Positions 7,624 through 13,797 of a stretch of 13,797 nucleotides of DNA are shown in pieces; position 1 is the first letter of the stretch; every line of letters begins with the position of its first letter. Location: contig RECT01000216.1 of assembly GCA_007693875.1 (NCBI GenBank), forward strand, positions 1 through 13,797, in the 5' to 3' direction. The notes beneath the pieces are model-generated. The model ran no database searches and had not been told where the DNA came from. It saw nothing but the letters and a program-made list of their open reading frames with translations. Position numbers and translations under genes: made by a program. This DNA comes from Spirulina sp. DLM2.Bin59 (GTDB lineage Bacteria > Cyanobacteriota > Cyanobacteriia > Cyanobacteriales > Spirulinaceae).

Positions 7624-7769
7624 AACAAATTTTTAAGACGGGTAACGACAAGAGATTGAGTGACGGCAGACCTAACCCCAATCTCCTAGGACGTACCGAT
7701 CAGATCTGAAGTTCCCAAGGGTTGCATTGAGCAAAATTCCTCCATTGCATCCCCTGCACTGGGGCAACG

Positions 7770-7793
7770 GTAGGCTAAAAAGTAGGCTAAAAA
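7770..7793 (+). repeat. 12-bp perfect tandem duplication containing a -10-like box
   Basis: GTAGGCTAAAAA occurs twice head to tail. TAGGCT resembles cyanobacterial -10 elements, and the second copy (7783-7788) would place a transcript start near 7795, just ahead of the folded RNA candidate. No good -35 lies at 16-18 bp from either copy. Confidence 0.5.
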
Positions 7794-7794
7794 A

Positions 7795-7881
7795 CTGGGC
7801 GCAAGTCAAAACCCACCTGAGATGCATCACAAAGGGAAGTAGTCAATAAAGGACTTGATGCCAGGCGGGTTTTAGTTTTTG
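7795..7881 (+). ncRNA. Candidate structured small RNA or leader with intrinsic terminator
   Basis: On the plus strand a long interrupted hairpin can form. AAAACCC (7808-7814) pairs with GGGTTTT (7867-7873); after one A/C mismatch CCTG (7816-7819) pairs with CAGG (7862-7865). A 4-nt bulge precedes GCATCA (7824-7829) with TGATGC (7856-7861), and an 11-nt bulge precedes AGTC (7841-7844) with GACT (7852-7855). The closing GGG is followed by TTTTAGTTTTT, a U-tract typical of intrinsic termination. CAAGTC (7802-7807) is also complementary to GACTTG (7852-7857), a pairing that excludes the terminator form. The 5' end is set by the TAGGCT box and is approximate. No known RNA family is recognised. Confidence 0.5.
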
Positions 7882-8301
7882 TTGATTGAATGACTAGAAT
7901 CGCAAGAAGAAACGTCAAAAATGGTTAACAATTCGTTCAAAGTAAAGTAATGAGTGGTTTACAGGTTCCCATTGTTTCTGTTCAGCTTTTAGCAGTGCGT
8001 TCACCTTTTCGGATGTGGGGATTGTGGTTCTCAGGAGCTAAGACCTGAAAATATCGCCACCCTATTGTGCAACTACCATTGTGTCAACGAGAATGATGGG
8101 GTGATTGAAAGGGGGAGAACACTGCCTTCAATCTCTTTTGTACCGAGGGGATTAACCTCTTCTGTGTTCTTGAATTTAAAGTATCACTCTCCAAGGAAAG
8201 AAGACAATCCTTTTTTACTAAACTTTACAAATATTGGCGCTGATCGCGAGGGAGCCGTGGATTTAAGGATTTTGAGAAACTGCGATGACCTCGGCCTGAT
8301 C

Positions 8302-8332
8302 CACCTCTGAGCCGTCAGGGTAAACTGAGGTG
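8302..8332 (+). promoter_or_regulatory. Hairpin just upstream of the crtW ribosome-binding site
   Basis: CACCTC (8302-8307) is complementary to GAGGTG (8327-8332) across a 19-nt loop, ending 12 nt before the AAGGAA of crtW. It lacks a U-tract, so it is not a terminator. It might affect translation or be chance. Confidence 0.25.
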
Positions 8333-8344
8333 AACTCGATTTCT

Positions 8345-8350
8345 AAGGAA
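8345..8350 (+). promoter_or_regulatory. Shine-Dalgarno that fixes the TTG start of crtW
   Basis: AAGGAA lies 8 nt before TTG 8359. An in-frame TAA at 8344-8346 overlaps it, so no start further upstream is possible, and the next ATG would remove about 50 conserved residues. Confidence 0.65.
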
Positions 8351-8358
8351 CGTTTCGC

Positions 8359-9105
8359 TTGTCTCCTGCTCTTTCATCCCCCTCCTTCTCGCCATGGCTG
8401 GGTTTAGCCATCGCCCTCCTGATCATCACGCTCTACCTGGGCAGTTGGATTGCCTGCCTACAACTGGATATCGCTCTGGTGCCAGGGTGGTTGATCCTGC
8501 TGCTGATGGCCTTTCGGACGTTTTGCCATACAGGGCTGTTTATTACCGCCCATGATGCCATCCATGGCACGGTGTTTCCGCCCCGCCGTTGGATCAATGA
8601 TGGCATCGGGGCGATCGCCATGGCCCTCTATGCCCTCTTCCTCTACCCCGTCATGCGGGAAAAGCATCTCGAACACCATGCCCACCCCGCCACGGCAGCG
8701 GATCCCGATTATTACAGCAATGCCGAGGGCAATCCCGCCCTTTGGTATGGGCAGTTTTTAGCGGATTACCTGCGGGGAACCCAGGGATGGGTGGTGTTGG
8801 TCGGGATGACGATTGTGTTTCAGGGGCTGCATTTTTTCGGCCAAGTTCCCTTTAGTAACCTTTTGCTCTTTTGGGTGATCCCCAATGTGATTAGCTCGAT
8901 GCAATTGTTCTTCATCGGCATTTACCTGCCCCATTGTGAGCCGCCCCAGGGCCATCAAAATGCCCACCGGGCCACGACCATCCATCTGCCGGTGTTCTGG
9001 TCATTGTTAGCCTGCTACCATTTTGGCTACCATTGGGAACATCATGAGTATCCCCATGTGCCGTTGTATTACCTCCCTGCCTACCATCATTTTCCGCCGT
9101 CGTGA
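8359..9105 (+). CDS. crtW: CrtW-type beta-carotene ketolase
   Basis: A 248-residue di-iron membrane oxygenase of the fatty-acid-hydroxylase/desaturase superfamily. CrtW adds a 4-keto group to beta-ionone rings, making echinenone and canthaxanthin in the thylakoid or cytoplasmic membrane; echinenone also serves orange carotenoid protein. Histidine clusters seen: HDAIHG (65-70), HLEHH (103-107) and HWEHHEYPHVP (225-235). Accessory signatures are LPHCEP (190-195) and AHRATTIHLPVFW (202-214). Residue order and spacing match CrtW rather than the unrelated CrtO ketolase. About four hydrophobic segments alternate with the His boxes, and length is near the family norm. The start is TTG, fixed by AAGGAA 8 nt upstream and an in-frame stop just before. 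The CHAT protein gene follows after 43 nt with no terminator between, so co-transcription is likely. Product specificity cannot be told from sequence. Confidence 0.92.
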   Translation: MSPALSSPSFSPWLGLAIALLIITLYLGSWIACLQLDIALVPGWLILLLMAFRTFCHTGLFITAHDAIHGTVFPPRRWINDGIGAIAMALYALFLYPVMREKHLEHHAHPATAADPDYYSNAEGNPALWYGQFLADYLRGTQGWVVLVGMTIVFQGLHFFGQVPFSNLLLFWVIPNVISSMQLFFIGIYLPHCEPPQGHQNAHRATTIHLPVFWSLLACYHFGYHWEHHEYPHVPLYYLPAYHHFPPS

Positions 9106-9148
9106 ACCGCTTACTGAGTGTTGATGATGATTATCGATGGGGGAGGCG

Positions 9149-11278
9149 ATGAAGATTCTTGATTTTCAACTGTCGGTGACACCTTTGGGGGGCGATCGCT
9201 ATTTAATCCGCACGGAAAAGGTGGAGCCGGGGGTTCCCCTGGCGGAGGAGCAGGTGGATTGGCCCGTGGAGCGGTGGCTGAATTTAACGCGGCAATTGAT
9301 GGCGGATCCTTTGGTGCAGTTCCTCCAACCGGAGCCGGAAAGCCATAGTCCGCCGCCGGATTTGCTGACGTTGGGCCAAGACCTTTACCACCATTTGTTT
9401 ACCGCGACGGTGCGGGATAGCTGGATTGCGGCCCAGAGTATTGCCTATCATCAACAGGGCAGTCTGCGGTTGCGGTTGGGGTTGAAGGGCGATCGCCTCC
9501 CCTGTTTGCCCTGGGAAGTGTTACAGGCTCCGGCCCAGGGGAACGGTGGCGGCCGGTTTCGCCCCCTGGCAACGGGAACGGATGTGCTATTTTCCCGCTA
9601 TGGGGCGGGAACCATTGGCGAGGGAGCGACGGGGGGCCAGGGGGCAAACCAACCCCTGAAGGAGTTAATGGCGATCGCCCAACCCCAAGATCAGCAAAGC
9701 CTCACCCTCAGTCAAGAAGTCCAACACCTCCAACAGGAACTGAGCCAAGCTCAACCCACACCGATCACATTAAAAATCCTCGAACAGCCGGGCCGGGAAG
9801 CCCTCACCCAAGCCCTCGAACAGGGCAATTATGACCTTTTCCACTACGCCGGCCACAGCGCCCTCGGCTCCACTGGCGGGGATTTAGCCCTGGTCAACCC
9901 CCTCACCGGCCTGACGGAATCCTTAACGGGGGATGATTTGGCGGGCCTGTTGCGCAATAACGGCATCCAGGGGGCGATTTTTAATTCCTGCCGTAGCGGC
10001 CCGAATATTTTCGCCCAACCCCAGGAGCGCAACCTAGCCCAGGCGTTGGTACAGCAGGGCGTACCGGCGGTGTTGGCCATGGCGGAAGCAATTCCTGATG
10101 CGGTGGCCCTCACCCTCACCCAATTGCTCTACCGCAATTTGAGCCTGGGGCATCCCCTCGATCTCTGCGTGAGTCGGATGCGTCAGGGGTTGCTCTCTGC
10201 CTATGGCTCAGGGCAACTCTATTGGGCGTTGCCGATTTTGTACTTGAACCCGATGCTCCACAGTGGGCTGACCTATGCGATCGCTTCCACCGAGGCAGAG
10301 GAGGAGGTAATCCCGGCTTGGTTAAAACGGGAGATCGCCCAAGCCCCGGAACCCGTAAATGAGGATCCCCCTGATGATGAGATGGCGGCTTTGATGGGGG
10401 AAATTTTTCCCAACTTAAATGGGGAGGCCCCACCGGCAAAGGCAGAACCTACACCCATTATCATCAAACCTGCCCCCAAACCGGAGGAATCGCGGCGAGG
10501 GGCTTCGACTGGGGTTGGGCGATCGCGCCCCCTGTGGCCCTACCTTGTGGGAGGGGTCGGGGCAATTATCCTGGCCATCACTGGCGGCTGGCTGATCCAA
10601 CAGTGGGGAGCGGATCCCCCCGATGTGGTGGTAGCTTCCCCCGATGGCGATGATTTTAGGGAAGTGAGCAGTGAGCGACTCACTAGTTTTGCCATTGAAG
10701 CCTTGAATGGGGGGGATTTAACCGCAGGGTTACAGGCTGTTACTGCGTTGCTGGATCGCAATGCCCTACCCTTTGCGGAATCCGCCCTCGCTGCCATCGC
10801 CGCTGACCAGTTGGATCAACCCGCCGTCAGCTTTCTCCGAGGCCGCCTCGCTTGGCAAGCCGCCCTATTAGATAATCCCCGCTATAGCCCCAGTGATGCC
10901 CGCCGTTATTGGGAAACGGCCGTTAAAGGTGCTCCCAATAACGCCAACTATCAAACCGCCTTAGGGTTTGCTTATTATGGCGAAGGGTTAATCAATCTCG
11001 CTAATCAGGCTTGGTATGAGGCCATCGCCCTCCTGGAACAGCAATCCCCCCCGGATGATCCCGAAACCCAAATGCCCTACGCCGGTCTTGCCCTCGGGTT
11101 AACCGCTTTAGCCGCCGAAGCCGACCCCAGCCAAGCCCCCACCCTCACCCGCCAAGCCACGGCCCTGCGCCGCCAAGTCCTCAACGCCCACCCCCGAGAT
11201 TTCCAAACCCAAGCCCTCAGCCAGCATTGGCTCTGGACTCCCGCCATGATTGCCGCCTGGGAAGATTTAAGTTCGTAG
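9149..11278 (+). CDS. CHAT-domain putative cysteine protease with one membrane helix and a C-terminal helical-repeat domain
   Basis: A 709-residue protein. CHAT domains are caspase-like cysteine peptidases; substrate and role here are unknown. Residues 1-130 match the conserved N-terminal part of cyanobacterial CHAT proteins (PGVPLAEEQ, LRLRLGLKGDRLPCLPWEVL). The CHAT core follows (about 145-365), with DLFHYAGHS containing the catalytic His (about 236) and IFNSCRSGPN the catalytic Cys (about 281). An acidic/Pro linker (about 380-450) leads to a basic patch (RRGASTGVGRSRP), then one hydrophobic helix (PYLVGGVGAIILAITGGWLI, about 464-483). A domain of about 220 residues follows with TPR-like helices (SFLRGRLAWQAALL, YQTALGFAYYGEGLINLANQ, YAGLALGLTALAAEA). 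Start ATG 9149 is chosen because MKILDFQLSV fits the family and GGGGGAGG lies just upstream, though only 2 nt away; ATG 9137 would add four residues. Basic residues before the helix suggest that CHAT faces the cytoplasm and the repeats face outward. Confidence 0.9.
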   Translation: MKILDFQLSVTPLGGDRYLIRTEKVEPGVPLAEEQVDWPVERWLNLTRQLMADPLVQFLQPEPESHSPPPDLLTLGQDLYHHLFTATVRDSWIAAQSIAYHQQGSLRLRLGLKGDRLPCLPWEVLQAPAQGNGGGRFRPLATGTDVLFSRYGAGTIGEGATGGQGANQPLKELMAIAQPQDQQSLTLSQEVQHLQQELSQAQPTPITLKILEQPGREALTQALEQGNYDLFHYAGHSALGSTGGDLALVNPLTGLTESLTGDDLAGLLRNNGIQGAIFNSCRSGPNIFAQPQERNLAQALVQQGVPAVLAMAEAIPDAVALTLTQLLYRNLSLGHPLDLCVSRMRQGLLSAYGSGQLYWALPILYLNPMLHSGLTYAIASTEAEEEVIPAWLKREIAQAPEPVNEDPPDDEMAALMGEIFPNLNGEAPPAKAEPTPIIIKPAPKPEESRRGASTGVGRSRPLWPYLVGGVGAIILAITGGWLIQQWGADPPDVVVASPDGDDFREVSSERLTSFAIEALNGGDLTAGLQAVTALLDRNALPFAESALAAIAADQLDQPAVSFLRGRLAWQAALLDNPRYSPSDARRYWETAVKGAPNNANYQTALGFAYYGEGLINLANQAWYEAIALLEQQSPPDDPETQMPYAGLALGLTALAAEADPSQAPTLTRQATALRRQVLNAHPRDFQTQALSQHWLWTPAMIAAWEDLSS

Positions 11279-11351
11279 CTTAATGATTATTGACATAGAA
11301 ACCTTGCAAAATTGGCTAGGCTAGAAGCATAGATGCAATCAAGGTTCCATC

Positions 11352-11861
11352 ATGCGTTCCGGTATTATCCCCCCCATTTCTCGCTTGAATTGGCCCGCGC
11401 TAATTCTCTTTACCCTCGGTTTTTGGCTCAGTGGTAGCCTCCTCCTCGATGGTGTGATTATTCCCAGCCTGTATGTTTCCGGCATGATGATGCAAAGTGA
11501 TTTTGCTAGTGCTGGTTATGTTCTCTTTGAAGCTTTTAACCATTTAGAACTGATTTGTGGGGCCTGCGTCCTCACGGCTTGCCTGGCCCTATGGTCAAGC
11601 CATCGCCTCAGCCGTCAACAGGAATGGTTGTTTTTAGGTGCAGGTACGGTGTTGCTGGCGATCGCCCTCATCTACACCTATGCCTTAACGCCCTTAATGA
11701 GTGGCGTGGGCCTCAGTTTAAATTGGCTTGCCCCCAGTACGGGTTTTCCTTCGTCAATGATGGCCATGCAAGTGGGCTATTGGAGCCTTGAACTGGTGAA
11801 ACTGATTGTCGGTTTTAGCCTGGTGCGGTGGTGCTATCGCGAGATGATGCAGCAGTCCTAA
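11352..11861 (+). CDS. Four-helix membrane protein, unknown function (possibly DUF4149/TMEM205-like)
   Basis: A 169-residue integral membrane protein. Four hydrophobic segments lie at about 14-40, 62-82, 92-113 and 138-159. The first contains FWLSGSLLLDGVIIPSLY with a buried Asp, and an amphipathic stretch (SGMMMQSDFASAGYVLFEAFNHLEL) follows. This layout recalls DUF4149/TMEM205-type small membrane proteins, but the resemblance is by pattern only and no function is proposed. AAGG at 11341-11344, 7 nt before the ATG, supports the start. The gene begins 73 nt after the CHAT gene. A TTGACA at 11290-11295 and TAGGCT at 11317-11322 could form its own promoter, but the 21-bp spacing is too long to be convincing. 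A strong terminator closes it, so it is either the last gene of the crtW-CHAT unit or a separate unit. Confidence 0.8.
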   Translation: MRSGIIPPISRLNWPALILFTLGFWLSGSLLLDGVIIPSLYVSGMMMQSDFASAGYVLFEAFNHLELICGACVLTACLALWSSHRLSRQQEWLFLGAGTVLLAIALIYTYALTPLMSGVGLSLNWLAPSTGFPSSMMAMQVGYWSLELVKLIVGFSLVRWCYREMMQQS

Positions 11862-11884
11862 CCGTTGCTTGTCCATCCCCTCCC

Positions 11885-11910
11885 GCCTAGCCCCCAGGGG
11901 CTAGGCTTTT
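11885..11910 (+). terminator. Intrinsic terminator of the plus-strand unit
   Basis: GCCTAGCCCC (11885-11894) and GGGGCTAGGC (11897-11906) form a perfect 10-bp stem, or 9 bp with a 4-nt loop, followed by TTTTGCTTT. The stem could also form from the opposite strand for the convergent gene ending at 11922, but there it is followed by GGGAGGGG, so it works well only on plus. Confidence 0.85.
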
Positions 11911-11921
11911 GCTTTGCCCAT

Positions 11922-12587
11922 TTAATCAAGGGGTTGATCGGATTCTTTAGGGGGCAGGCGATGGCGGCGATACCAGGTTGCTCCCCCCACCAATAGACCC
12001 GTTAAACTGAGGGCGAACAAAATCGGTAGAACATCCCCTTGGCGCAGGGATTGTAATCCTGAACCGATCATCACAAAGGGGAGGATGCCGGGAACTGTCC
12101 CGAGGAGGGTGGCGATCGCATAATCCCGAGCGCGAATCGCTGTCAAACCGGCAGCAAAATTAACAATCCCGTAGGGAATCAAGGGTAAAAGCCGGATCGC
12201 AAAGAGGTAAAACAGCCCGCCGTGGTGGATTTCTGCATCGATCGCCTCCCATTGTCCCCGCAACCGGGCCGCCATCCAATCCCGCCCCAACGTCCGAGCA
12301 AACCAAAACCCCACCCCGGCTGCAATCACCGCCGCCAAACTCGTCCACAGCGTCCCCCGCCACAGCCCAAAAATCGCCCCCCCCGCCAGATTCAAGGGGG
12401 TAGAGGGGAGGATCAGCAATGTGCCGATGGTGTAGAGGCAGATATAAATCAGCGGGGCCCAAAACCCTGCCTGTGTTAACCAAGTTTCTACCCGTTCCTG
12501 ATCCAAACCTCCCAAGAGATAGACTCCGGCGGCAGTGATCACGAGACAAAAAATCAACAGCCCGATCAGGCTTTTTTGAGTACGCAT
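11922..12587 (-). CDS. TVP38/TMEM64-family (DedA/VTT superfamily) membrane protein
   Basis: A 221-residue polytopic inner-membrane protein. VTT-domain proteins are thought to move or scramble lipids or carry small solutes; none of this can be read from the sequence here. Features: an N-terminal helix (7-27); a second hydrophobic stretch (42-62) running into LILPSTPLNLAGGAIFG (58-74), a re-entrant-loop signature; a helix at 79-98; then RLLPLIPYGIVNFAAG (132-147), the conserved Arg/Pro motif of TVP38 proteins. Two further hydrophobic stretches (about 158-177 and 187-204) precede a basic, polar C-terminus. The amidohydrolase gene lies 62 nt upstream on the same strand, so the two may be co-transcribed, though no functional link is evident. 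The ATG is the first in frame; no clear Shine-Dalgarno is seen. Confidence 0.9.
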   Translation of the reverse strand: MRTQKSLIGLLIFCLVITAAGVYLLGGLDQERVETWLTQAGFWAPLIYICLYTIGTLLILPSTPLNLAGGAIFGLWRGTLWTSLAAVIAAGVGFWFARTLGRDWMAARLRGQWEAIDAEIHHGGLFYLFAIRLLPLIPYGIVNFAAGLTAIRARDYAIATLLGTVPGILPFVMIGSGLQSLRQGDVLPILFALSLTGLLVGGATWYRRHRLPPKESDQPLD

Positions 12588-12649
12588 AAATTATCAAAAT
12601 GGGCAGGGAAAAACGGTTTTTCAATCCAGATCCTAAGCCCCGAATGAGA

Positions 12650-13797
12650 CTAACAGTTGGCGTGGTCTGGGTTGAGATAGTAGCGATCGCACCGGATCAG
12701 CGTATGCAACAACACATTTGCCCCTTGAACACATTCATCGGGGGAAGTGTATTCTAGTTCGGAATGGCTCAAACCTGATTCACTGGGCACAAAAATCATC
12801 CCCATATCCGTAACATTAGCCAATTCTTGGGCATCGTGGCTGGCGCGGCTGGGGAGATAGGTATAGGAGAGATTTAAGCCCTCGCTCACTTGGGCAATGA
12901 TGTCCTGTAAATGGGTTTCAGCGAGGGCCGGCTCATTGCGGAGACGGCGCTCAAAACTGATTTTGGTGTTGGTGGCGATCGCAATTTCTTGAATGTGCAA
13001 ATGCAATTGCTCCAATAACCGATCAATGTGCAAGTTGGAAAGGTCACGAATATCGAGGCTCATTTCCACTTTACCCGGCACAACGTTGGCCGCATTGGGA
13101 TAAACCTGCATTTGCCCCACCGTGGCCACCTGCTGCCCCGGCATTGTGCCAATTTCATTCACCGCTAGCACCACCCTTGATGCGGCAACGAGGGCATCAC
13201 AGCGCATATACATCGGCGTTGTCCCTGCATGGTTTTCCTGACCAATGACGGTAATTTGGTAGCGATGTTGGCCCACAACCCCCTCCACCACACCGATCGC
13301 CTTTTCCATGGATTCTAAAATTGGCCCCTGCTCCACATGGAGTTCAACAAAGGCAGCAATTTCATCGGGCTGTCGTTGGGCTTGGGCGATGTAGTCCCAA
13401 TTGCCGCCGATGCGGGCTAAACAGGTTTGGATGGTCTCGCCATTGGGGCGGCGATAATATTCAGGATCGGGAAAGACGCGGCCGGAAATGCCTTTACTGC
13501 CAATCATGCTGCCCTCTTCATCGGTGAACACCATCACCTCAATGGGGTGCTGAAGGTGGAGGCCTTGATCATGGAGCGATCGCACCACTTCAATCCCTGC
13601 CAACACGCCAAAGGCCCCATCATAGCGGCCGCCACTGGGGACGGTATCAATATGGGAGCCGGTGGCGAGGACGGGGAGGTGATCCTGTTGTCCCGGATAG
13701 CGGCCGATGATATTCCCGGCGGTATCAATGCGCACATCCATACCACTATCACGCATTTGGCCATGAATCCAATGGCGGGCTTGGCAATCCTCCGGGC
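12650..13797 (-). CDS. M20-type amidohydrolase of the hydantoinase/carbamoylase family (5' end outside window)
   Basis: Zinc- or manganese-dependent cytoplasmic amidohydrolase. Relatives hydrolyse N-carbamoyl amino acids, beta-ureidopropionate or allantoate, releasing nitrogen. The frame stays open from the stop at 12650 through ATG 13756 to the window edge (PEDCQARHWIHGQ precedes MRDSGMDV), so the true start lies outside and perhaps 35-45 residues are missing. Counting M13756 as 1: TGSHIDTVPSGGRYDGAFG (32-50) supplies the metal-binding His and bridging Asp; FTDEEGS (77-83) the Glu pair; FVELHVEQGPILE (136-148) another His; ENHAGTTPM (174-182) and LDIRD (234-238) the dimerisation and substrate region; SRASHDAQ (303-310) the last metal His. 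All expected ligands are present, so it should be active. Substrate choice within the family cannot be decided. It reads into the TVP38-like gene after 62 nt. Confidence 0.92.
   Translation of the reverse strand, partial: PEDCQARHWIHGQMRDSGMDVRIDTAGNIIGRYPGQQDHLPVLATGSHIDTVPSGGRYDGAFGVLAGIEVVRSLHDQGLHLQHPIEVMVFTDEEGSMIGSKGISGRVFPDPEYYRRPNGETIQTCLARIGGNWDYIAQAQRQPDEIAAFVELHVEQGPILESMEKAIGVVEGVVGQHRYQITVIGQENHAGTTPMYMRCDALVAASRVVLAVNEIGTMPGQQVATVGQMQVYPNAANVVPGKVEMSLDIRDLSNLHIDRLLEQLHLHIQEIAIATNTKISFERRLRNEPALAETHLQDIIAQVSEGLNLSYTYLPSRASHDAQELANVTDMGMIFVPSESGLSHSELEYTSPDECVQGANVLLHTLIRCDRYYLNPDHANC

Larger units (their letters stand above)
7624..8358. other. 735-nt intergenic region without a convincing gene
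   Basis: This is the spacer between divergent COP23 and crtW. It is AT-richer than the flanks and contains no HIP1 octamer. Visible contents are a duplicated TAGGCTAAAAA box (7770-7793), a folded RNA candidate ending in a U-tract (about 7795-7881), a hairpin at 8302-8332 and the crtW Shine-Dalgarno. An 81-codon frame (8065-8310, TTG start) and a 32-codon frame (7950-8048) resemble nothing I recognise. Promoters for both neighbours must lie here, but no clean -35/-10 pair could be fixed. Confidence 0.7.
436..13583. repeat. Scattered HIP1 octamers (GCGATCGC), at least 24 copies
   Basis: Perfect copies start at 436, 635, 737, 1316, 1466, 2353, 2563, 2760, 3447, 3592, 5462, 6706, 7199, 8611, 9192, 9489, 9671, 10277, 10519, 11658, 12112, 12683, 12975 and 13576. 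All lie inside genes. HIP1 is typical of many cyanobacterial genomes. The longest gaps are 3600-5461 (most of the GT4 gene and part of the nucleotidyltransferase gene), 7207-8610 (COP23 start, intergenic region, crtW start) and 5470-6705. Confidence 0.9.

Noticed and set aside
7808..7881. Glutamine riboswitch (glnA/Downstream-peptide) suggested by GGAAGTAG at 7835-7842
   Set aside because: The partner consensus segments (CGTTCA early and GAAGGAACG late) are missing from the fold and the helices are arranged differently.
7942..7963. NtcA-type GTA-N8-TAC site
   Set aside because: The GTA and TAC here are 10 nt apart instead of 8 and no well-placed -10 box follows.
8065..8310. 81-codon plus-strand frame upstream of crtW
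   Set aside because: It needs a TTG start without a Shine-Dalgarno, its composition resembles the non-coding flanks, and it matches no family I know. Low-confidence noise, though conservation would change this.
12605..12624. AT-rich inverted repeat between the amidohydrolase and TVP38-like genes as a terminator
   Set aside because: The short A/T stem is too weak and has no proper U-tract after a GC stem.
1..13797. CRISPR array, tRNA, rRNA, transposase, phage or toxin-antitoxin system
   Set aside because: I found no regularly spaced repeats, T-loop signature, transposase or integrase motifs, or paired small toxin genes on either strand.

Overview
The window looks like cyanobacterial chromosome. 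At least 24 perfect copies of the octamer GCGATCGC (the HIP1 palindrome of many cyanobacteria) are scattered through it. Several gene families also point to cyanobacteria: a COP23-domain protein, a CrtW-type carotenoid ketolase, a carboxyl-terminal processing protease, and a long membrane-anchored CHAT protein. I see no rRNA, tRNA, CRISPR array, insertion sequence or phage gene, and no genus can be named from the sequence alone.

Layout from left to right. A plus-strand GT39/PMT-like membrane glycosyltransferase (118-1629) converges, with a 3-nt gap, on a minus-strand block. Reading down the minus strand, that block is a GT4 glycosyltransferase (4580-3378), a 63-residue single-helix membrane protein (3260-3069) and an S41 carboxyl-terminal processing protease (2964-1633). 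A second minus-strand block holds the COP23 secreted protein (7623-6859, with its own terminator), then scpA (6737-5958) and a GDP-mannose-pyrophosphorylase-like nucleotidyltransferase (5877-4717) that ends in a perfect 12-bp hairpin terminator. A 735-nt stretch without a convincing gene (7624-8358) follows. It contains a folded RNA candidate with a U-tract, a duplicated TAGGCTAAAAA box and a hairpin just ahead of crtW. To its right are plus-strand crtW (8359-9105, TTG start), a CHAT/transmembrane/helical-repeat protein (9149-11278) and a four-helix membrane protein (11352-11861) with a strong terminator. On the minus strand are a TVP38/TMEM64-family membrane protein (12587-11922) and an M20-type amidohydrolase (12650 to beyond the right edge, so its N-terminus is missing).

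Three themes emerge. (1) Sugar and envelope metabolism: the nucleotidyltransferase can supply GDP-mannose or a similar donor, GT4 enzymes use such donors, and the GT39 enzyme uses lipid-linked sugars. They are not one operon, so a shared pathway is only inferred. (2) Carotenoid ketolation (crtW) followed directly by a putative membrane-anchored cysteine protease, which may be co-transcribed. (3) Housekeeping: chromosome condensation (ScpA), envelope or thylakoid proteolysis (Ctp) and nitrogen salvage (amidohydrolase).

The least explained parts are the structured non-coding region upstream of crtW, the crtW-CHAT pairing with an apparent sensor domain outside the cytoplasm, and the AT-richer GT4 gene, whose 5' half lies in one of the longest HIP1-free stretches of the window.
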